Below, in pieces: positions 55,949-64,000 of a stretch of DNA of 64,000 nucleotides; position 1 is the stretch's first letter, and every line of letters starts with the position of its first letter. The translations under genes and the position numbers were made by a program. This DNA comes from Pseudochryseolinea flava (lineage in GTDB: Bacteria; Bacteroidota; Bacteroidia; Cytophagales; Cyclobacteriaceae): contig NZ_QMFY01000014.1 in NCBI RefSeq assembly GCF_003286915.1, positions 62,001-126,000 of the forward strand, read 5' to 3'. The notes beneath the pieces were generated by a model that searched no databases, was not told the origin of the DNA, and was given only the letters and a program-made list of their open reading frames with translations.

Positions 55949-56947
55949 ATGAAAACAACAACATTAGGGCGTCAGGGTTTGAATGTTCCCGTTATCGGCT
56001 TAGGATGTATGGGTATGACAGGTTTTGAGGAAGGCAATATGTACGGGCCGTCTGATGAGCAAGAGGCTATCGCAACGATACATCGGTCGCAAGAACTCGG
56101 GGGAAATTTCTTGGACACCGCTGACCTTTATGGCCCTTTAAAAAATGAGCAGCTGATTGCGAAAGCGATCAAAGGAAATCGCTCGCAATACATCCTCGCC
56201 ACGAAATTTGGATGGGAGATCAATGATGCAGGGAAAGTTACATGGGCAATCAACGGCAAGAGGGAATATGTTAAGAAGTCGGTAGAACGCTCTCTTAAAA
56301 ATCTTAATACAGATTACATCGATCTTTATTATTTGCATCGATTGGACAAAGATACACCCATTGAAGAAACAGTAGGCGCGATGAGTGAGTTGGTTAAAGA
56401 AGGCAAGGTTGGATATTTAGGATTATCGGAAGTTTCTTCTGAGACGATTATCCGCGCACACAACGTTTACCCGATTACGGCGGTGCAGAGTGAATACTCT
56501 TTATTCGAGCGCACCGTGGAAGAGCGGGGTATTTTGAAAACACTTCAAACACTTGGTATTGGTTTCGTTCCCTATTCACCGCTAGGTCGTGGATTTTTAA
56601 CGGGGCAGATACGGAGCATTGACGATTTGCCGAAAGATGATTTCCGAAGAGGAATTCCGCGATTTCAAGAGGCACATTTTTATAAGAATATTGATTTGGT
56701 TAAAGCCATTGAGTCGATGGCGTCAGAAAAAGGTATTACGTCGTCGCAGTTAGCATTGGCGTGGAGTGTAAGCAAAGGATTTGTGCCCATTCCGGGAACC
56801 AAGCGTAGAAAATATTTGGAACAAAATATCGCTGCTGCCGCCGTGCAACTCAGTGAGGCCGATCTCGCAACGTTGGAGCGCATTGTACCACTTGGAACGG
56901 ATACAGGCAATCCATATGATGCGTTTAGTATGAACCTGATCGATTAA
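55949..56947 (+). CDS. Aldo/keto reductase
   Basis: A 332-residue NADPH-dependent aldo/keto reductase of the AKR13-like group. ATG 55949 is chosen over TTG 55940. The catalytic tetrad is D56 and Y61 in FLDTADLYG, K86 in ATKFGW and H130 in YYLHR. The cofactor site is near PIPGTKRRKYLEQN. The AraC gene 37 bases downstream on the same strand is probably its co-transcribed regulator; such pairs are common in this phylum. A role in reactive carbonyl reduction is likely; a sugar role is not supported. Confidence 0.93.
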   Translation: MKTTTLGRQGLNVPVIGLGCMGMTGFEEGNMYGPSDEQEAIATIHRSQELGGNFLDTADLYGPLKNEQLIAKAIKGNRSQYILATKFGWEINDAGKVTWAINGKREYVKKSVERSLKNLNTDYIDLYYLHRLDKDTPIEETVGAMSELVKEGKVGYLGLSEVSSETIIRAHNVYPITAVQSEYSLFERTVEERGILKTLQTLGIGFVPYSPLGRGFLTGQIRSIDDLPKDDFRRGIPRFQEAHFYKNIDLVKAIESMASEKGITSSQLALAWSVSKGFVPIPGTKRRKYLEQNIAAAAVQLSEADLATLERIVPLGTDTGNPYDAFSMNLID

Positions 56948-56984
56948 ATATTGGTTGTGAAGTAAGAAGCCGAAAAACGAAACC

Positions 56985-57881
56985 ATGAATACCATTCGTA
57001 CCGTGTCAGAATTTCACAGGTTGCTCAGTTTACCAGCGCCACGACATCCGTTGGTGAGTGTGATTAACTTAACGGAAAGTGTTTTTTTAGAAGACGATGT
57101 TTGGAAAGGTTTTGTGAACCAGTTTTACTGTGTTGCCCTGAAGCGTGATGCCAAGGGTAAGATTAAGTATGGCCAACAACATTACGATTATGATAAAGGC
57201 GTTTTAAGCTTTACGGCACCCAATCAGGTTCAATATCTCGATCTGCAGACGATAGAATGCGGATCGGGATATCTGTTGATTTTTCATCCCGACTTTCTGC
57301 TCTCTCACACACTTGCCAATACCATAAGTCGTTATAGTTTTTTTTCATACGCCGTAAATGAGGCGCTTCATCTTTCGGCGGAAGAAGAGGAAAATCTCAT
57401 TACGATACTCAATCGAATCGATAGCGAGTGCAGACACATCGACAAACACACGCAGGAGATCATTCTGTCACAAATTGAGTTATTGCTCAATTACTCAAAT
57501 CGGTTTTATGAACGCCAGTTTATTACGCGGAAGAATAATAATCATCAGCTGCTGGTGAAACTTGAGCAAATCGTTAAACAATACTTCGATTCGGATATGT
57601 CGGCCAAGCGTGGACTACTAACAGTGCATTATCTGGCAGAGCAAATGAATTTGTCTCCCAACTACCTTGGTGATTTGCTACGTTTTCACACAGGACAAAA
57701 TGCGCAGCAACACATTCATGAAAAGCTAATTGAGAAGGCAAAGGAAAAACTTACGACAACAACATTGTCTGTTGGTGAGATTGCGTTCCTGCTTGGTTTC
57801 GAGCATCCGCAATCGTTTAGTACGTTATTCAAGAAAAAGACCAGCTTGTCACCGATTCAATTTCGGGAGTCGTTTAACTGA
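56985..57881 (+). CDS. AraC-family transcriptional regulator
   Basis: A 298-residue regulator with an N-terminal sensor region (about 1-170, including YCVALKRDAKGKIKYGQQHYDYDKGVLSFTAPNQ) and a C-terminal HTH (about 195-297, LTVHYLAEQMNLSPNYLGDLLRFHTG and IAFLLGFEHPQSFSTLFKKKTSLSPIQFR). It follows the aldo/keto reductase by 37 bases and likely responds to the same electrophilic or aldehyde signal. It converges on the ABC transporter gene. Confidence 0.92.
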   Translation: MNTIRTVSEFHRLLSLPAPRHPLVSVINLTESVFLEDDVWKGFVNQFYCVALKRDAKGKIKYGQQHYDYDKGVLSFTAPNQVQYLDLQTIECGSGYLLIFHPDFLLSHTLANTISRYSFFSYAVNEALHLSAEEEENLITILNRIDSECRHIDKHTQEIILSQIELLLNYSNRFYERQFITRKNNNHQLLVKLEQIVKQYFDSDMSAKRGLLTVHYLAEQMNLSPNYLGDLLRFHTGQNAQQHIHEKLIEKAKEKLTTTTLSVGEIAFLLGFEHPQSFSTLFKKKTSLSPIQFRESFN

Positions 57882-57972
57882 ATTCAGCCGCTGTTCGAAA
57901 GTTGTGTACCGGGCCATCTTTCGTAAGGCGCTGATTTTCTGATCCAATATTCGGGAATTCACTTTTTTGTTT

Positions 57973-58049
57973 TACTTTTGTTCAAGGCTTCCTTGTGTTG
58001 GAGAGAACCAATGACTGCCTCGGACAGGATCACTTCCTGTCTTTTTTTT
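57973..58049 (+). ncRNA. Candidate small structured RNA with own promoter box and terminator
   Basis: In the 214-base gap between two convergent genes, TACTTTTG (57973-57980) matches the Bacteroidota TAnnTTTG box exactly. Starting a few bases later a compact fold is possible. An outer stem AGGC (57985-57988) pairs with GCCT (58017-58020). An inner stem TGTTGG (57996-58001) pairs with CCAATG (58008-58013) around AGAGAA. A terminator GACAGGA (58023-58029) pairs with TCCTGTC (58035-58041) and is followed by eight T. The transcript would be about 60 bases. No -33 box is clear and I do not recognise the family. The hairpin could instead simply terminate the AraC transcript. Confidence 0.5.
58023..58049 (+). 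terminator. Strong Rho-independent terminator
   Basis: A perfect 7-bp stem GACAGGA/TCCTGTC with loop TCACT and an eight-T tail. It serves the + strand transcript, either from the AraC gene or from the candidate small RNA, and protects the convergent ABC transporter gene. Confidence 0.85.
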
Positions 58050-58095
58050 GTCCGCCATCGACTGCGAGCATCGAGTCCGACTTCAATGCATTCAC

Positions 58096-59886
58096 TTATC
58101 GTGCAACGTTTAAAGATGCAGGTGTTTTATCTTCTTCAGTTTGGTGTTGCATCATCTCCTGTAGTACTAAGCTGTAGCGTGTTAAGTCAGCGAATGTTCC
58201 TTCATCGATAATGTTGCCATTTTTTAAGATGTAAATGTAGTCGAAGTATGGAAGGAGATGTAGGCGATGCAAGGAAGAGACTACGGCTTTGTCTGCGAAT
58301 CGTTCGAATAGGTTTTGATAGAGTAACCTTTCTGTTTTGGGGTCAACACTACTCGTAGGTTCGTCCATGAGGATGATGTCGCTGCTCTGAGCCGCAAGAA
58401 TGCCTCGCGCCAATGCAAGCCTTTGACGTTGTCCTCCCGATAAGTTTGCACCTTTCTCATGTAAGAACGTGTCGAGTCCGTTGGGCAGTTTGTGAAGTAC
58501 GTCGAGTAATTGGGCGTTCTCACATGCCTTGAGAATGACTTCTTCGGAAAACGGTAGCCCAAGCGTTATGTTATAGCGAACGGTGTTCTCAAAAATCTCA
58601 GGTTCCTGCGGAAACAGCATTACCGCAGAGGCAATGTCGCTAAATGGAATGTCGCCGTAATTATTGATCACGACGTGCGATCCTGGTAATGGCTCATGCA
58701 AGCCACGCAGTAAGCTCAGCAATGTACTCTTACCACTTCCGCTTTCGCCGATCAGCGCTATCTTTTGTCCTTTTTCGATCCGCATATCAAGTGCATGAAT
58801 ACCAGTGCCTGTTCTTTCGCCAGCGTTCTCACGTACAAAATTCAAGTTTGAAATCGACATTTCCTTCCAGAGATCAGGTAGGCGATTATCCGACGTCTTG
58901 AGAGGATACCTCATCGATGCTTCTTCGAGGTCTCTTGCATTTTGAACATCAGTGTCGAATTTTACAATTTGCGTGTATTGCGCCGCGATGTCATTAAAGA
59001 CACTCGTGAATTGATTGACATACCCAAGCAAAATAATAAGTCCACCAATCATAAAGGTCTCTCCGGGTACTGCGTGTTGGTAAATGTACCCGACGGTTAT
59101 CACCGCATAGATTAGTCCAACCATCATTTGGGCAACGAACCACTTCCACTCATTGATCACGACATTCCGCCTAAAAGGAGGATAGACGTTTTTCACTTTC
59201 GACATGAATCCCGTTTTCATGCTCTTCTCAAGTCGTAAAGTGATTACCGTAAGAATGTTTGAAAGGCTGTCAAAAAGCGTCGACGATACCTCGTTTTCTT
59301 TCTTGTTAACTTCTTTCAATGATTTAATAAACTGTACATCGAATTTCATGATGATAAACACCGTGATGATTCCAAGTAAAACACCAATAGATCCAAACAA
59401 GGGCGAGAAGTAGAGCATGGCGCCAAACGAGAATACAAATTTGCCAATGGAGTATAAGTATATGAAGCCGTTTTGGAAGAATTCACGCAATGCTTCATGC
59501 GCTTTGCGGAGTTTGCTGATCGTAGCGCCGCTGTGATTTTCTTGATGCCATTTCATTGGCAGGTGCAGCACCTTCGTGTAAAGACTCTCGAGATAGTTTT
59601 TTGAAATGTTAAACGCGAGCTTTCGTTCCATCACACGCGCCGGACCATGGAAAGCCCATTCAATAAGCCGTAGGCCAAGAAAAGAGGCTGCGTAGATCCA
59701 TCCTGTCGAAAGTGCGTCTGCGCCATGTTGCTGTATGTCGTTCACAAACCAGCCGTATAGAATCGGATTAAGCGCAACGATGATATTGGCAACAACGAAC
59801 ATCGTGTAGATGAAAATAAACCGGCCTTTCTGATCTGATGTGTATTGCCAAGCCGTTTTTAAGAGAGCGAAATATGGGTTGCGCAT
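58096..59886 (-). CDS. ABC exporter, fused transmembrane and ATPase domains
   Basis: A 596-residue half-transporter. ATG 59886 is preferred; the upstream extension to 60087 has no helix or recognisable sequence. Six transmembrane helices lie in about 20-315 (FIYTMFVVANIIVALNPILYGWFVN begins the set). The ATPase domain has Walker A GESGSGKST (about 380), Q-loop region LFPQEPEIFENTV, signature LSGGQRQRLALARG, Walker B DIILMDEPTS and H-loop SSLHRLH. It probably works as a homodimer exporting a lipid, drug or peptide. No partner gene is adjacent. Confidence 0.92.
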   Translation of the reverse strand: MRNPYFALLKTAWQYTSDQKGRFIFIYTMFVVANIIVALNPILYGWFVNDIQQHGADALSTGWIYAASFLGLRLIEWAFHGPARVMERKLAFNISKNYLESLYTKVLHLPMKWHQENHSGATISKLRKAHEALREFFQNGFIYLYSIGKFVFSFGAMLYFSPLFGSIGVLLGIITVFIIMKFDVQFIKSLKEVNKKENEVSSTLFDSLSNILTVITLRLEKSMKTGFMSKVKNVYPPFRRNVVINEWKWFVAQMMVGLIYAVITVGYIYQHAVPGETFMIGGLIILLGYVNQFTSVFNDIAAQYTQIVKFDTDVQNARDLEEASMRYPLKTSDNRLPDLWKEMSISNLNFVRENAGERTGTGIHALDMRIEKGQKIALIGESGSGKSTLLSLLRGLHEPLPGSHVVINNYGDIPFSDIASAVMLFPQEPEIFENTVRYNITLGLPFSEEVILKACENAQLLDVLHKLPNGLDTFLHEKGANLSGGQRQRLALARGILAAQSSDIILMDEPTSSVDPKTERLLYQNLFERFADKAVVSSLHRLHLLPYFDYIYILKNGNIIDEGTFADLTRYSLVLQEMMQHQTEEDKTPASLNVAR

Positions 59887-60342
59887 GACCGTACTTTCTG
59901 AGGATACAAATTTCTGGTTAATCGATGGGAAATGAAGTTTAACTTCTGCGCTATTATTACATTCATCGATAAAAGCAAGCTGATTGAAGCCTAGCCTCTT
60001 TGAGATTTTTTGTTCACTGCAAATACTGACCCTTTGAGGATAGGGAAGTTGTTTTATTGGATGATCACCCTGGTGGTGCCGAAGCAATAGAATGGATTTG
60101 AGTCAAAAGAGGTGTAAGCGCATGTTCACTGCTTTCGATTGCATGATGTTGGAATGGCAAATTGACATTTGATCGTCACCGGATTAAGGATCAATGACAC
60201 GTTATCACCGTACTACGCGTGAAATGGTCGTCCGGCGTTCGATAGAAAAAGATGAAAAGTATTCGAGAAAGTTTAGCAACTGAAATATTGCAGAAACTTG
60301 GCGGCGTGACGAAATATTACATCGATAGTTCTAACGATATCG
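59887..60342. other. 456-base gap with second copy of the palindrome
   Basis: TGACATTTGATCGTCA (60163-60178) differs from the palindrome core upstream of the hybrid sensor (14733-14748) at two of 16 bases. A 45-codon frame at 60252-60389 (+) overlaps the end of the DinB gene and has no recognisable family. Otherwise no gene is visible. Confidence 0.4.
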
Positions 60343-60876
60343 CTATACGCTTTCCTGTATTTCAAGCAACGGCATGTAACGTTCTTTAATCACGTTAAAG
60401 TGCCAGCGTTGGTGGCCCGCGATAATGTAGCCGACGATGCGAACAGAGTAGGGGCCTTTGAATCCGATTCCGACGCGCTCCAACATGACGTCGTCAAAGC
60501 TATTGAACATTTTGATGGTGGCTTTTCTGACCAAGAGCGCTTCTTCTAAAAGGTCTTCAAGACTTCGCTTGCTGGCGTTGGCATTTCTTCCGTACAGCTC
60601 CTCATCAAAAGGGAGCGCATTTTGTTCACCGCGTGCAAAAGACAAGGCGCGATAACAGAAAACTCTTTCCGTGTCGATCACGTGTTGCAAGATGTCATGA
60701 AGGGTCCACTTCCCTTCGGCATACACGCGCTTTCCGAGCGCATGCCATGTTGATAGTGGCAAATTTTCCAGTTCCGTTAAACTCTGTTCAAGCGCCGTTT
60801 TCAAGCTCACGTCATCAGTAAGATTGACGTAACGGTCGAAATATTCTGGAAGGGTAAGCTGGGAACGTGTGATCAT
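60343..60876 (-). CDS. DinB-like four-helix metal-binding protein
   Basis: A 177-residue DinB_2-family protein. The expected metal-binding histidines are H60 or H65 in WTLHDILQHVIDTE, and H155 and H159 in GHQRWHFNVIKE. A four-helix bundle is consistent with the remaining sequence. Members act in thiol-dependent or stress-linked chemistry, mostly uncharacterised. The gene lies 83 bases downstream of the DJ-1/AraC regulator on the same strand and may share its transcript. Confidence 0.87.
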   Translation of the reverse strand: MITRSQLTLPEYFDRYVNLTDDVSLKTALEQSLTELENLPLSTWHALGKRVYAEGKWTLHDILQHVIDTERVFCYRALSFARGEQNALPFDEELYGRNANASKRSLEDLLEEALLVRKATIKMFNSFDDVMLERVGIGFKGPYSVRIVGYIIAGHQRWHFNVIKERYMPLLEIQESV

Positions 60877-60959
60877 GGTTGCGAATGCGTTTGTAAATAA
60901 TAACGTAAGACAAAGTAACAGGACTTCAATTGCCGAAGTCGGTCAACTTGCGGACATTT

Positions 60960-61883
60960 TCAGCCAACGGATTTCAGTAGCCGCGTAACCTGTTTTTCGC
61001 TTTGAAGTCCCACACGATTAGCAATTTGTTTTCGCGACAAGTCGGGACTTTTGATCAGCGATTTGATTTTTTCCAGGCGGACATTGGTGATAAATTGATT
61101 TACCGTAACACCGGTTTCTTTCTTAAAAAGTCTGGAGAAGTTTCGCTCACTCATGTTGGCGCGTGCGGCAAGATCAATCAAATAATGTTTTCGATCGAGA
61201 TTCTCAATCAGATAGTCTTGTACTTTGTGGATGCCGTGATGGAAGTGATCACGATACTGGAAGTATACGCTTTGCTGGGAGTGCAGCCCATCACGACGTT
61301 TATAAACGACAAGCTCGCGCGCGACCCTATGGGCAAAGTTTCCGTCTGTGTTTTTTTCTAGAATATGCAACATCAGATCAATACCAGAAGCAATGCCGGC
61401 GCTCGTGTAGATGTTGTTGTCGAATGTATATAGTACATTCTCCTGTACGCGCGCGTTTGGAAAATTAGTTTGAAGTTTTTCGGTCACGTCAAAATGGGTC
61501 GTGCATTCGATACGGTTGAGCAGTCCGGATTCCCCCAAAACAAACGCGCCGACACAAATACTGACCAAGAAAACATTTGCCTCGTGAACATCGCGTAGCC
61601 ATTGAAACAATGCTTTGTTTGTTTTAAACGCCCGCGATTGAAGATGCTTGACTCGCGATCCAGGAATAATGAGGTAGTCGCCTTTTTTAAGTTTTATCTT
61701 AGAAAAATGGGTGAGATTGTTGATGCCCAATCCGGCCGAAGATGACACGGCCTCGTCTATGCCACAGTATTCGATCTGGAAATCAGCACCCAGATCAATC
61801 GCTTCGCCAATAACCTGGTTAGGTCCGGCGAGATCCAGTAAATGAACTTCTGGTAAGATCAGAAATGTGAATTTCTTAGGCAT
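60960..61883 (-). CDS. GlxA-type transcriptional regulator (DJ-1/PfpI domain plus AraC HTH)
   Basis: A 307-residue regulator. The DJ-1/PfpI-like domain (about 1-170) opens with KFTFLILPEVHLLDLAGPNQVI and carries the cysteine elbow in VSICVGAFVLGESGLL. The AraC HTH (about 210-305) has LIDLAARANMSERNFSRLFKKETGVTVNQFITNVRLEKI and IANRVGLQSEKQVTRLLKSVG. The second HTH is short of the usual 8-10 C-terminal residues. It follows the methyltransferase by 19 bases and is probably co-transcribed. The signal it senses is unknown. Confidence 0.92.
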   Translation of the reverse strand: MPKKFTFLILPEVHLLDLAGPNQVIGEAIDLGADFQIEYCGIDEAVSSSAGLGINNLTHFSKIKLKKGDYLIIPGSRVKHLQSRAFKTNKALFQWLRDVHEANVFLVSICVGAFVLGESGLLNRIECTTHFDVTEKLQTNFPNARVQENVLYTFDNNIYTSAGIASGIDLMLHILEKNTDGNFAHRVARELVVYKRRDGLHSQQSVYFQYRDHFHHGIHKVQDYLIENLDRKHYLIDLAARANMSERNFSRLFKKETGVTVNQFITNVRLEKIKSLIKSPDLSRKQIANRVGLQSEKQVTRLLKSVG

Positions 61884-61902
61884 GGTAAAACATTATGGTC
61901 GT

Positions 61903-62478
61903 TTATTTCAATTGATAGATCCTGACGTCCCAGGTTATTTTCGCGTCCTGATGTTTTCCAATGATGGTGACTTCGTCAAGCGATTGAAACAAGGTAGCGG
62001 TTGTTCGCCAAAGTTTTGCAACCTGCCGCCGTTCGGAAATCTCTGGAATACGATACATCGAGATGATGATCAGTCCATTTGGTTTGAGAAAGTCTTTGTA
62101 TCGTTGAAGTGTCTGTTGGTAATCCAGATAATATAGAACTTCATTGAAGATGATGACATCGAATTTCTCATCGGTGGTGAAATCTTCGGCACTCACGGCA
62201 ATCGCGCGGATGTTCTTTTTTTGCTTTGCTCGCGCAACCGCGACAGCGCTAATGTCAATTCCGAGATAGTTCGATTGTTGTTCTGTACTCAGCACTTGGA
62301 ATAGCGTACCGGTTCCGCATCCAACATCGAGTATTTGTCCTTGGGGCCGCAGGTGAGCACAATACATGGCTATAACAGCCGATCGATTTTTCTCAATTGG
62401 TTCTTCGATAAAATTCCAATCGCCGGCTTCATAACCGGCTTCCCATGATTCTTTTGTGCTGTCGAAAATAATGCTCAT
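61903..62478 (-). CDS. SAM-dependent class I methyltransferase
   Basis: A 191-residue methyltransferase with motif I ILDVGCGTGTLFQVL, the acidic residue after strand 2 in YLGIDISAVAVARAKQ, SAEDFTTDEKFDVIIFNEVLYYL as motifs for strand 4, and LKPNGLIIISMY for strand 5. Substrate is unknown; the N-terminus SWEAGYEAGDWNF resembles small-molecule methyltransferases. It is the first gene of a probable unit with the GlxA-type regulator. Confidence 0.9.
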   Translation of the reverse strand: MSIIFDSTKESWEAGYEAGDWNFIEEPIEKNRSAVIAMYCAHLRPQGQILDVGCGTGTLFQVLSTEQQSNYLGIDISAVAVARAKQKKNIRAIAVSAEDFTTDEKFDVIIFNEVLYYLDYQQTLQRYKDFLKPNGLIIISMYRIPEISERRQVAKLWRTTATLFQSLDEVTIIGKHQDAKITWDVRIYQLK

Positions 62479-62585
62479 GTTCTCGTGCCTCGATAGTGTT
62501 CCCTAAGTCGCAAGGTAACAAGTAATAGGATGATTTGTATCAAGGCGGTAAACGTGATACGGTAGGTGAGGAGGGATGTGATATT

Positions 62586-62612
62586 AAAAAAGGTCCCCCG
62601 AAGAGGACCTTT
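62586..62612 (-). terminator. Rho-independent terminator of clan GH-A glycosidase gene
   Basis: AAAGGTCC (62589-62596) and GGACCTTT (62605-62612) pair around an eight-base loop. On the - strand the stem is followed by TTTTTAAT, 20 bases after the glycosidase stop. It separates that gene from the methyltransferase. Confidence 0.85.
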
Positions 62613-62632
62613 CGCTAGATGACAAACCCAAA

Positions 62633-63742
62633 TTATTTGCCCGTAGTCTTTGTTGATGTGATGTTTTTGATGAAGTCTACTTCGTATTGATGATACGGTG
62701 TTCCATCCGTACGGAAGATATCGTGGAACCACAGCGGTGGCTCGCTCACGTATTTTTTCTCCCAGCTATCCCAAGGATAAATCGTTTGTGATTTACCGCT
62801 AACAAATCCCCAATTGTACGCGCCCACAGCATGTTTCTTAGCAACGGGTAACACACCCTGAAATGTGCTGTTGTTTCCGCGCGCCATGTATTCTGTACAA
62901 AGGATTGGTCGGTTATACTTCTTCAAGAATGCAACTTCCTGTTCGAAGTTCGTTTCATCAGAATAGTTGTGAAATGATATGATGTCGGAATTGTCGAGTT
63001 GAATCTTCTCGATTGGTTTTAATTCTTTATTCCCATTGAATTCGAGTACCCAGACACCACATGTAAGCGGTTGAATAGGTTTTTGACTTCTTACCCATTC
63101 GAAAACTTTTGGTAACAGCGCGATAACCAAATCAACTTTTCTTGGTGATTCAACGCGTTCATAGGAAGTACCCGTCATGTTATCAGGTTCGTTCCAAACG
63201 TCCCAACCTAAAATGCGGATGTCATTCGCAAAACGTTTCGTAACCGCTTTTACATAAGCTTCGAGTCGCGGATATTGTGTCGGATCTTCCAGTGCTTTTC
63301 TTCCAGGGCTTTGTACCCAGCCCGAGTTGTGTACATGTGGCATTGGGTCGCGTTGTTTACCTAGCTCCGGATACGGATTCCAAACTGAGTCGAAGAATAC
63401 AAAGAGAATTTTGATGTGATGTTTATCCGCAACAGCGAGGAACTCATCGATACGTTGTAGGAATGCCGTCGCATTTTGTTGGTATAATAAATCGTGAAGG
63501 AATACACGCATCGTGTTCATGCCGATACTTTCAGCTAACGCGAATTCTTTGTCTATCGCTTTAAGGTCGAATGTTTCCGCTTGCCACATCTCTAATTGAT
63601 TGATCGCATAGGCAGGGGCGTAGTTTGCACCAACAGGCCATTGAACTTTTTTATACCAATCATTGGCTTGTTGCTCTGTCCATCGCTGTCCAAAGCAAAG
63701 TGATGTGACGAAGGTTAAGATTAATACAAGTTTTATTTTCAT
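62633..63742 (-). CDS. Clan GH-A (GH5-like) secreted glycoside hydrolase
   Basis: A 369-residue TIM-barrel glycosidase with a signal peptide (IKLVLILTFVTSLCFGQ). Barrel features are GMNTMRVFLHDLLY, IKILFVFFDSVWNPYP, the acid/base Glu in ILGWDVWNEPDN, and the likely nucleophile Glu in RPILCTEYMAR. WNWGF-like AYNWGFVSGKSQTIYPWDSW closes the barrel. Database annotation of such proteins varies between cellulase and 1,4-beta-xylanase; the true substrate is not decidable here. It is transcribed after the GH43 at the edge (61-base gap), so both belong to a further carbohydrate operon. Confidence 0.85.
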   Translation of the reverse strand: MKIKLVLILTFVTSLCFGQRWTEQQANDWYKKVQWPVGANYAPAYAINQLEMWQAETFDLKAIDKEFALAESIGMNTMRVFLHDLLYQQNATAFLQRIDEFLAVADKHHIKILFVFFDSVWNPYPELGKQRDPMPHVHNSGWVQSPGRKALEDPTQYPRLEAYVKAVTKRFANDIRILGWDVWNEPDNMTGTSYERVESPRKVDLVIALLPKVFEWVRSQKPIQPLTCGVWVLEFNGNKELKPIEKIQLDNSDIISFHNYSDETNFEQEVAFLKKYNRPILCTEYMARGNNSTFQGVLPVAKKHAVGAYNWGFVSGKSQTIYPWDSWEKKYVSEPPLWFHDIFRTDGTPYHQYEVDFIKNITSTKTTGK

Positions 63743-63803
63743 GAACGTTAAATTTTCAAAGGTTGCAATTGCGTGTACTATATTTTGTGTTACAATTGGT
63801 GTA

Positions 63804-64000
63804 CTATTCTCCTGATGGTACTGGTTGCGGGCTGTTTACGTGCACTGGTGTTCCGAAATTCGGTGTGCCGTCATTGTTCCAAGTAAAGCGTTGCGCGCGC
63901 ACATTGCGCTTCGGACTACAACCGTCTCCGCTATTGGTGTTGGCGTGGTAAATAATCCAGTCTTCTTTGTCATCGACAGATTTAAAGAATGCATTGTGTC
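63804..64000 (-). CDS. GH43 family glycosidase, C-terminal part
   Basis: The - strand frame entering from the right edge ends at TAG 63804 and reads HNAFFKSVDDKEDWIIYHAN, then RAQRFTWNNDGTPNFGTPV. This is the last propeller blade of arabinofuranosidase-type GH43 enzymes, where His in GHN and the YHA motif near the active site are conserved. Only about 65 residues are inside the window and the start lies beyond it. The downstream neighbour on the same strand is the clan GH-A glycosidase. Confidence 0.85.
   Translation of the reverse strand, partial: HNAFFKSVDDKEDWIIYHANTNSGDGCSPKRNVRAQRFTWNNDGTPNFGTPVHVNSPQPVPSGE

Noticed and set aside
59887-60087. 67-residue N-terminal extension of the ABC exporter
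   Set aside because: It lacks helices or conserved sequence; ATG 59886 sits just before the first cytoplasmic segment and membrane helix.
60252-60389. 45-codon + frame overlapping the 3' end of the DinB gene
   Set aside because: No recognised family, overlaps a well-supported gene on the other strand; too short to support.

Overview
The window reads as Bacteroidota chromosome, probably a soil or plant-associated Cytophagales-type lineage. The reasons are three SusC/SusD outer-membrane pairs (one cut by the left edge), a one-protein hybrid two-component sensor, many secreted glycoside hydrolases with Bacteroidota-style signal peptides or lipoboxes, and a TAnnTTTG-type promoter box. I see no tRNA, rRNA, CRISPR array, insertion sequence or prophage. 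The genus is inference.

Bases 1-36550 form a large hemicellulose utilisation locus on the + strand. It holds a SusC end and SusD, a GH9 glucanase, a tandem-domain esterase, a LacI-family remnant, a GH43, a zinc dehydrogenase, a GH95, a broken RsbT-like gene on the - strand, a hybrid sensor, a GH115 alpha-glucuronidase, an SGNH acetylesterase, SusC/SusD, a second GH43 and a third SusC/SusD. GH43, GH115, acetyl/feruloyl-type esterases and GH95 together suggest a heavily substituted glucuronoarabinoxylan. No GH10 or GH11 endoxylanase is visible here.

Bases 36684-41406 (+) hold a lactonase lipoprotein, a BASS-type transporter, an RraA-fold protein and an enolase-superfamily sugar-acid dehydratase. 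Three of these four products carry export signals, which hints at sugar-acid chemistry outside the cytoplasm.

Bases 49624-41444 (-) form an operon: GH3 glycosidase, FAH-family enzyme, aldehyde dehydrogenase, IlvD/Edd-type pentonate dehydratase and GntP permease. The three middle enzymes fit the Weimberg-type oxidative route from a pentonate to 2-oxoglutarate. Divergent from it are an AraC regulator overlapping an FGGY kinase, then a secreted esterase and a GH43 lipoprotein.

Bases 54616-62478 are mostly housekeeping or stress genes: XRE regulator, secreted nuclease, aldo/keto reductase with AraC regulator, ABC exporter, DinB-like protein, DJ-1/AraC regulator and methyltransferase. A candidate small RNA with promoter box and terminator lies at about 57973-58049. 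At the right edge (-) are a clan GH-A glycosidase and the 3' end of another GH43, so carbohydrate genes continue beyond the window.

Regulatory structure: a 17-base motif (TTGTTTAAAATTCAACG and close variants) lies upstream of GH115, the GH3/Weimberg operon and the esterase/GH43 pair. A 16-base palindrome lies upstream of the hybrid sensor and recurs near the ABC transporter.
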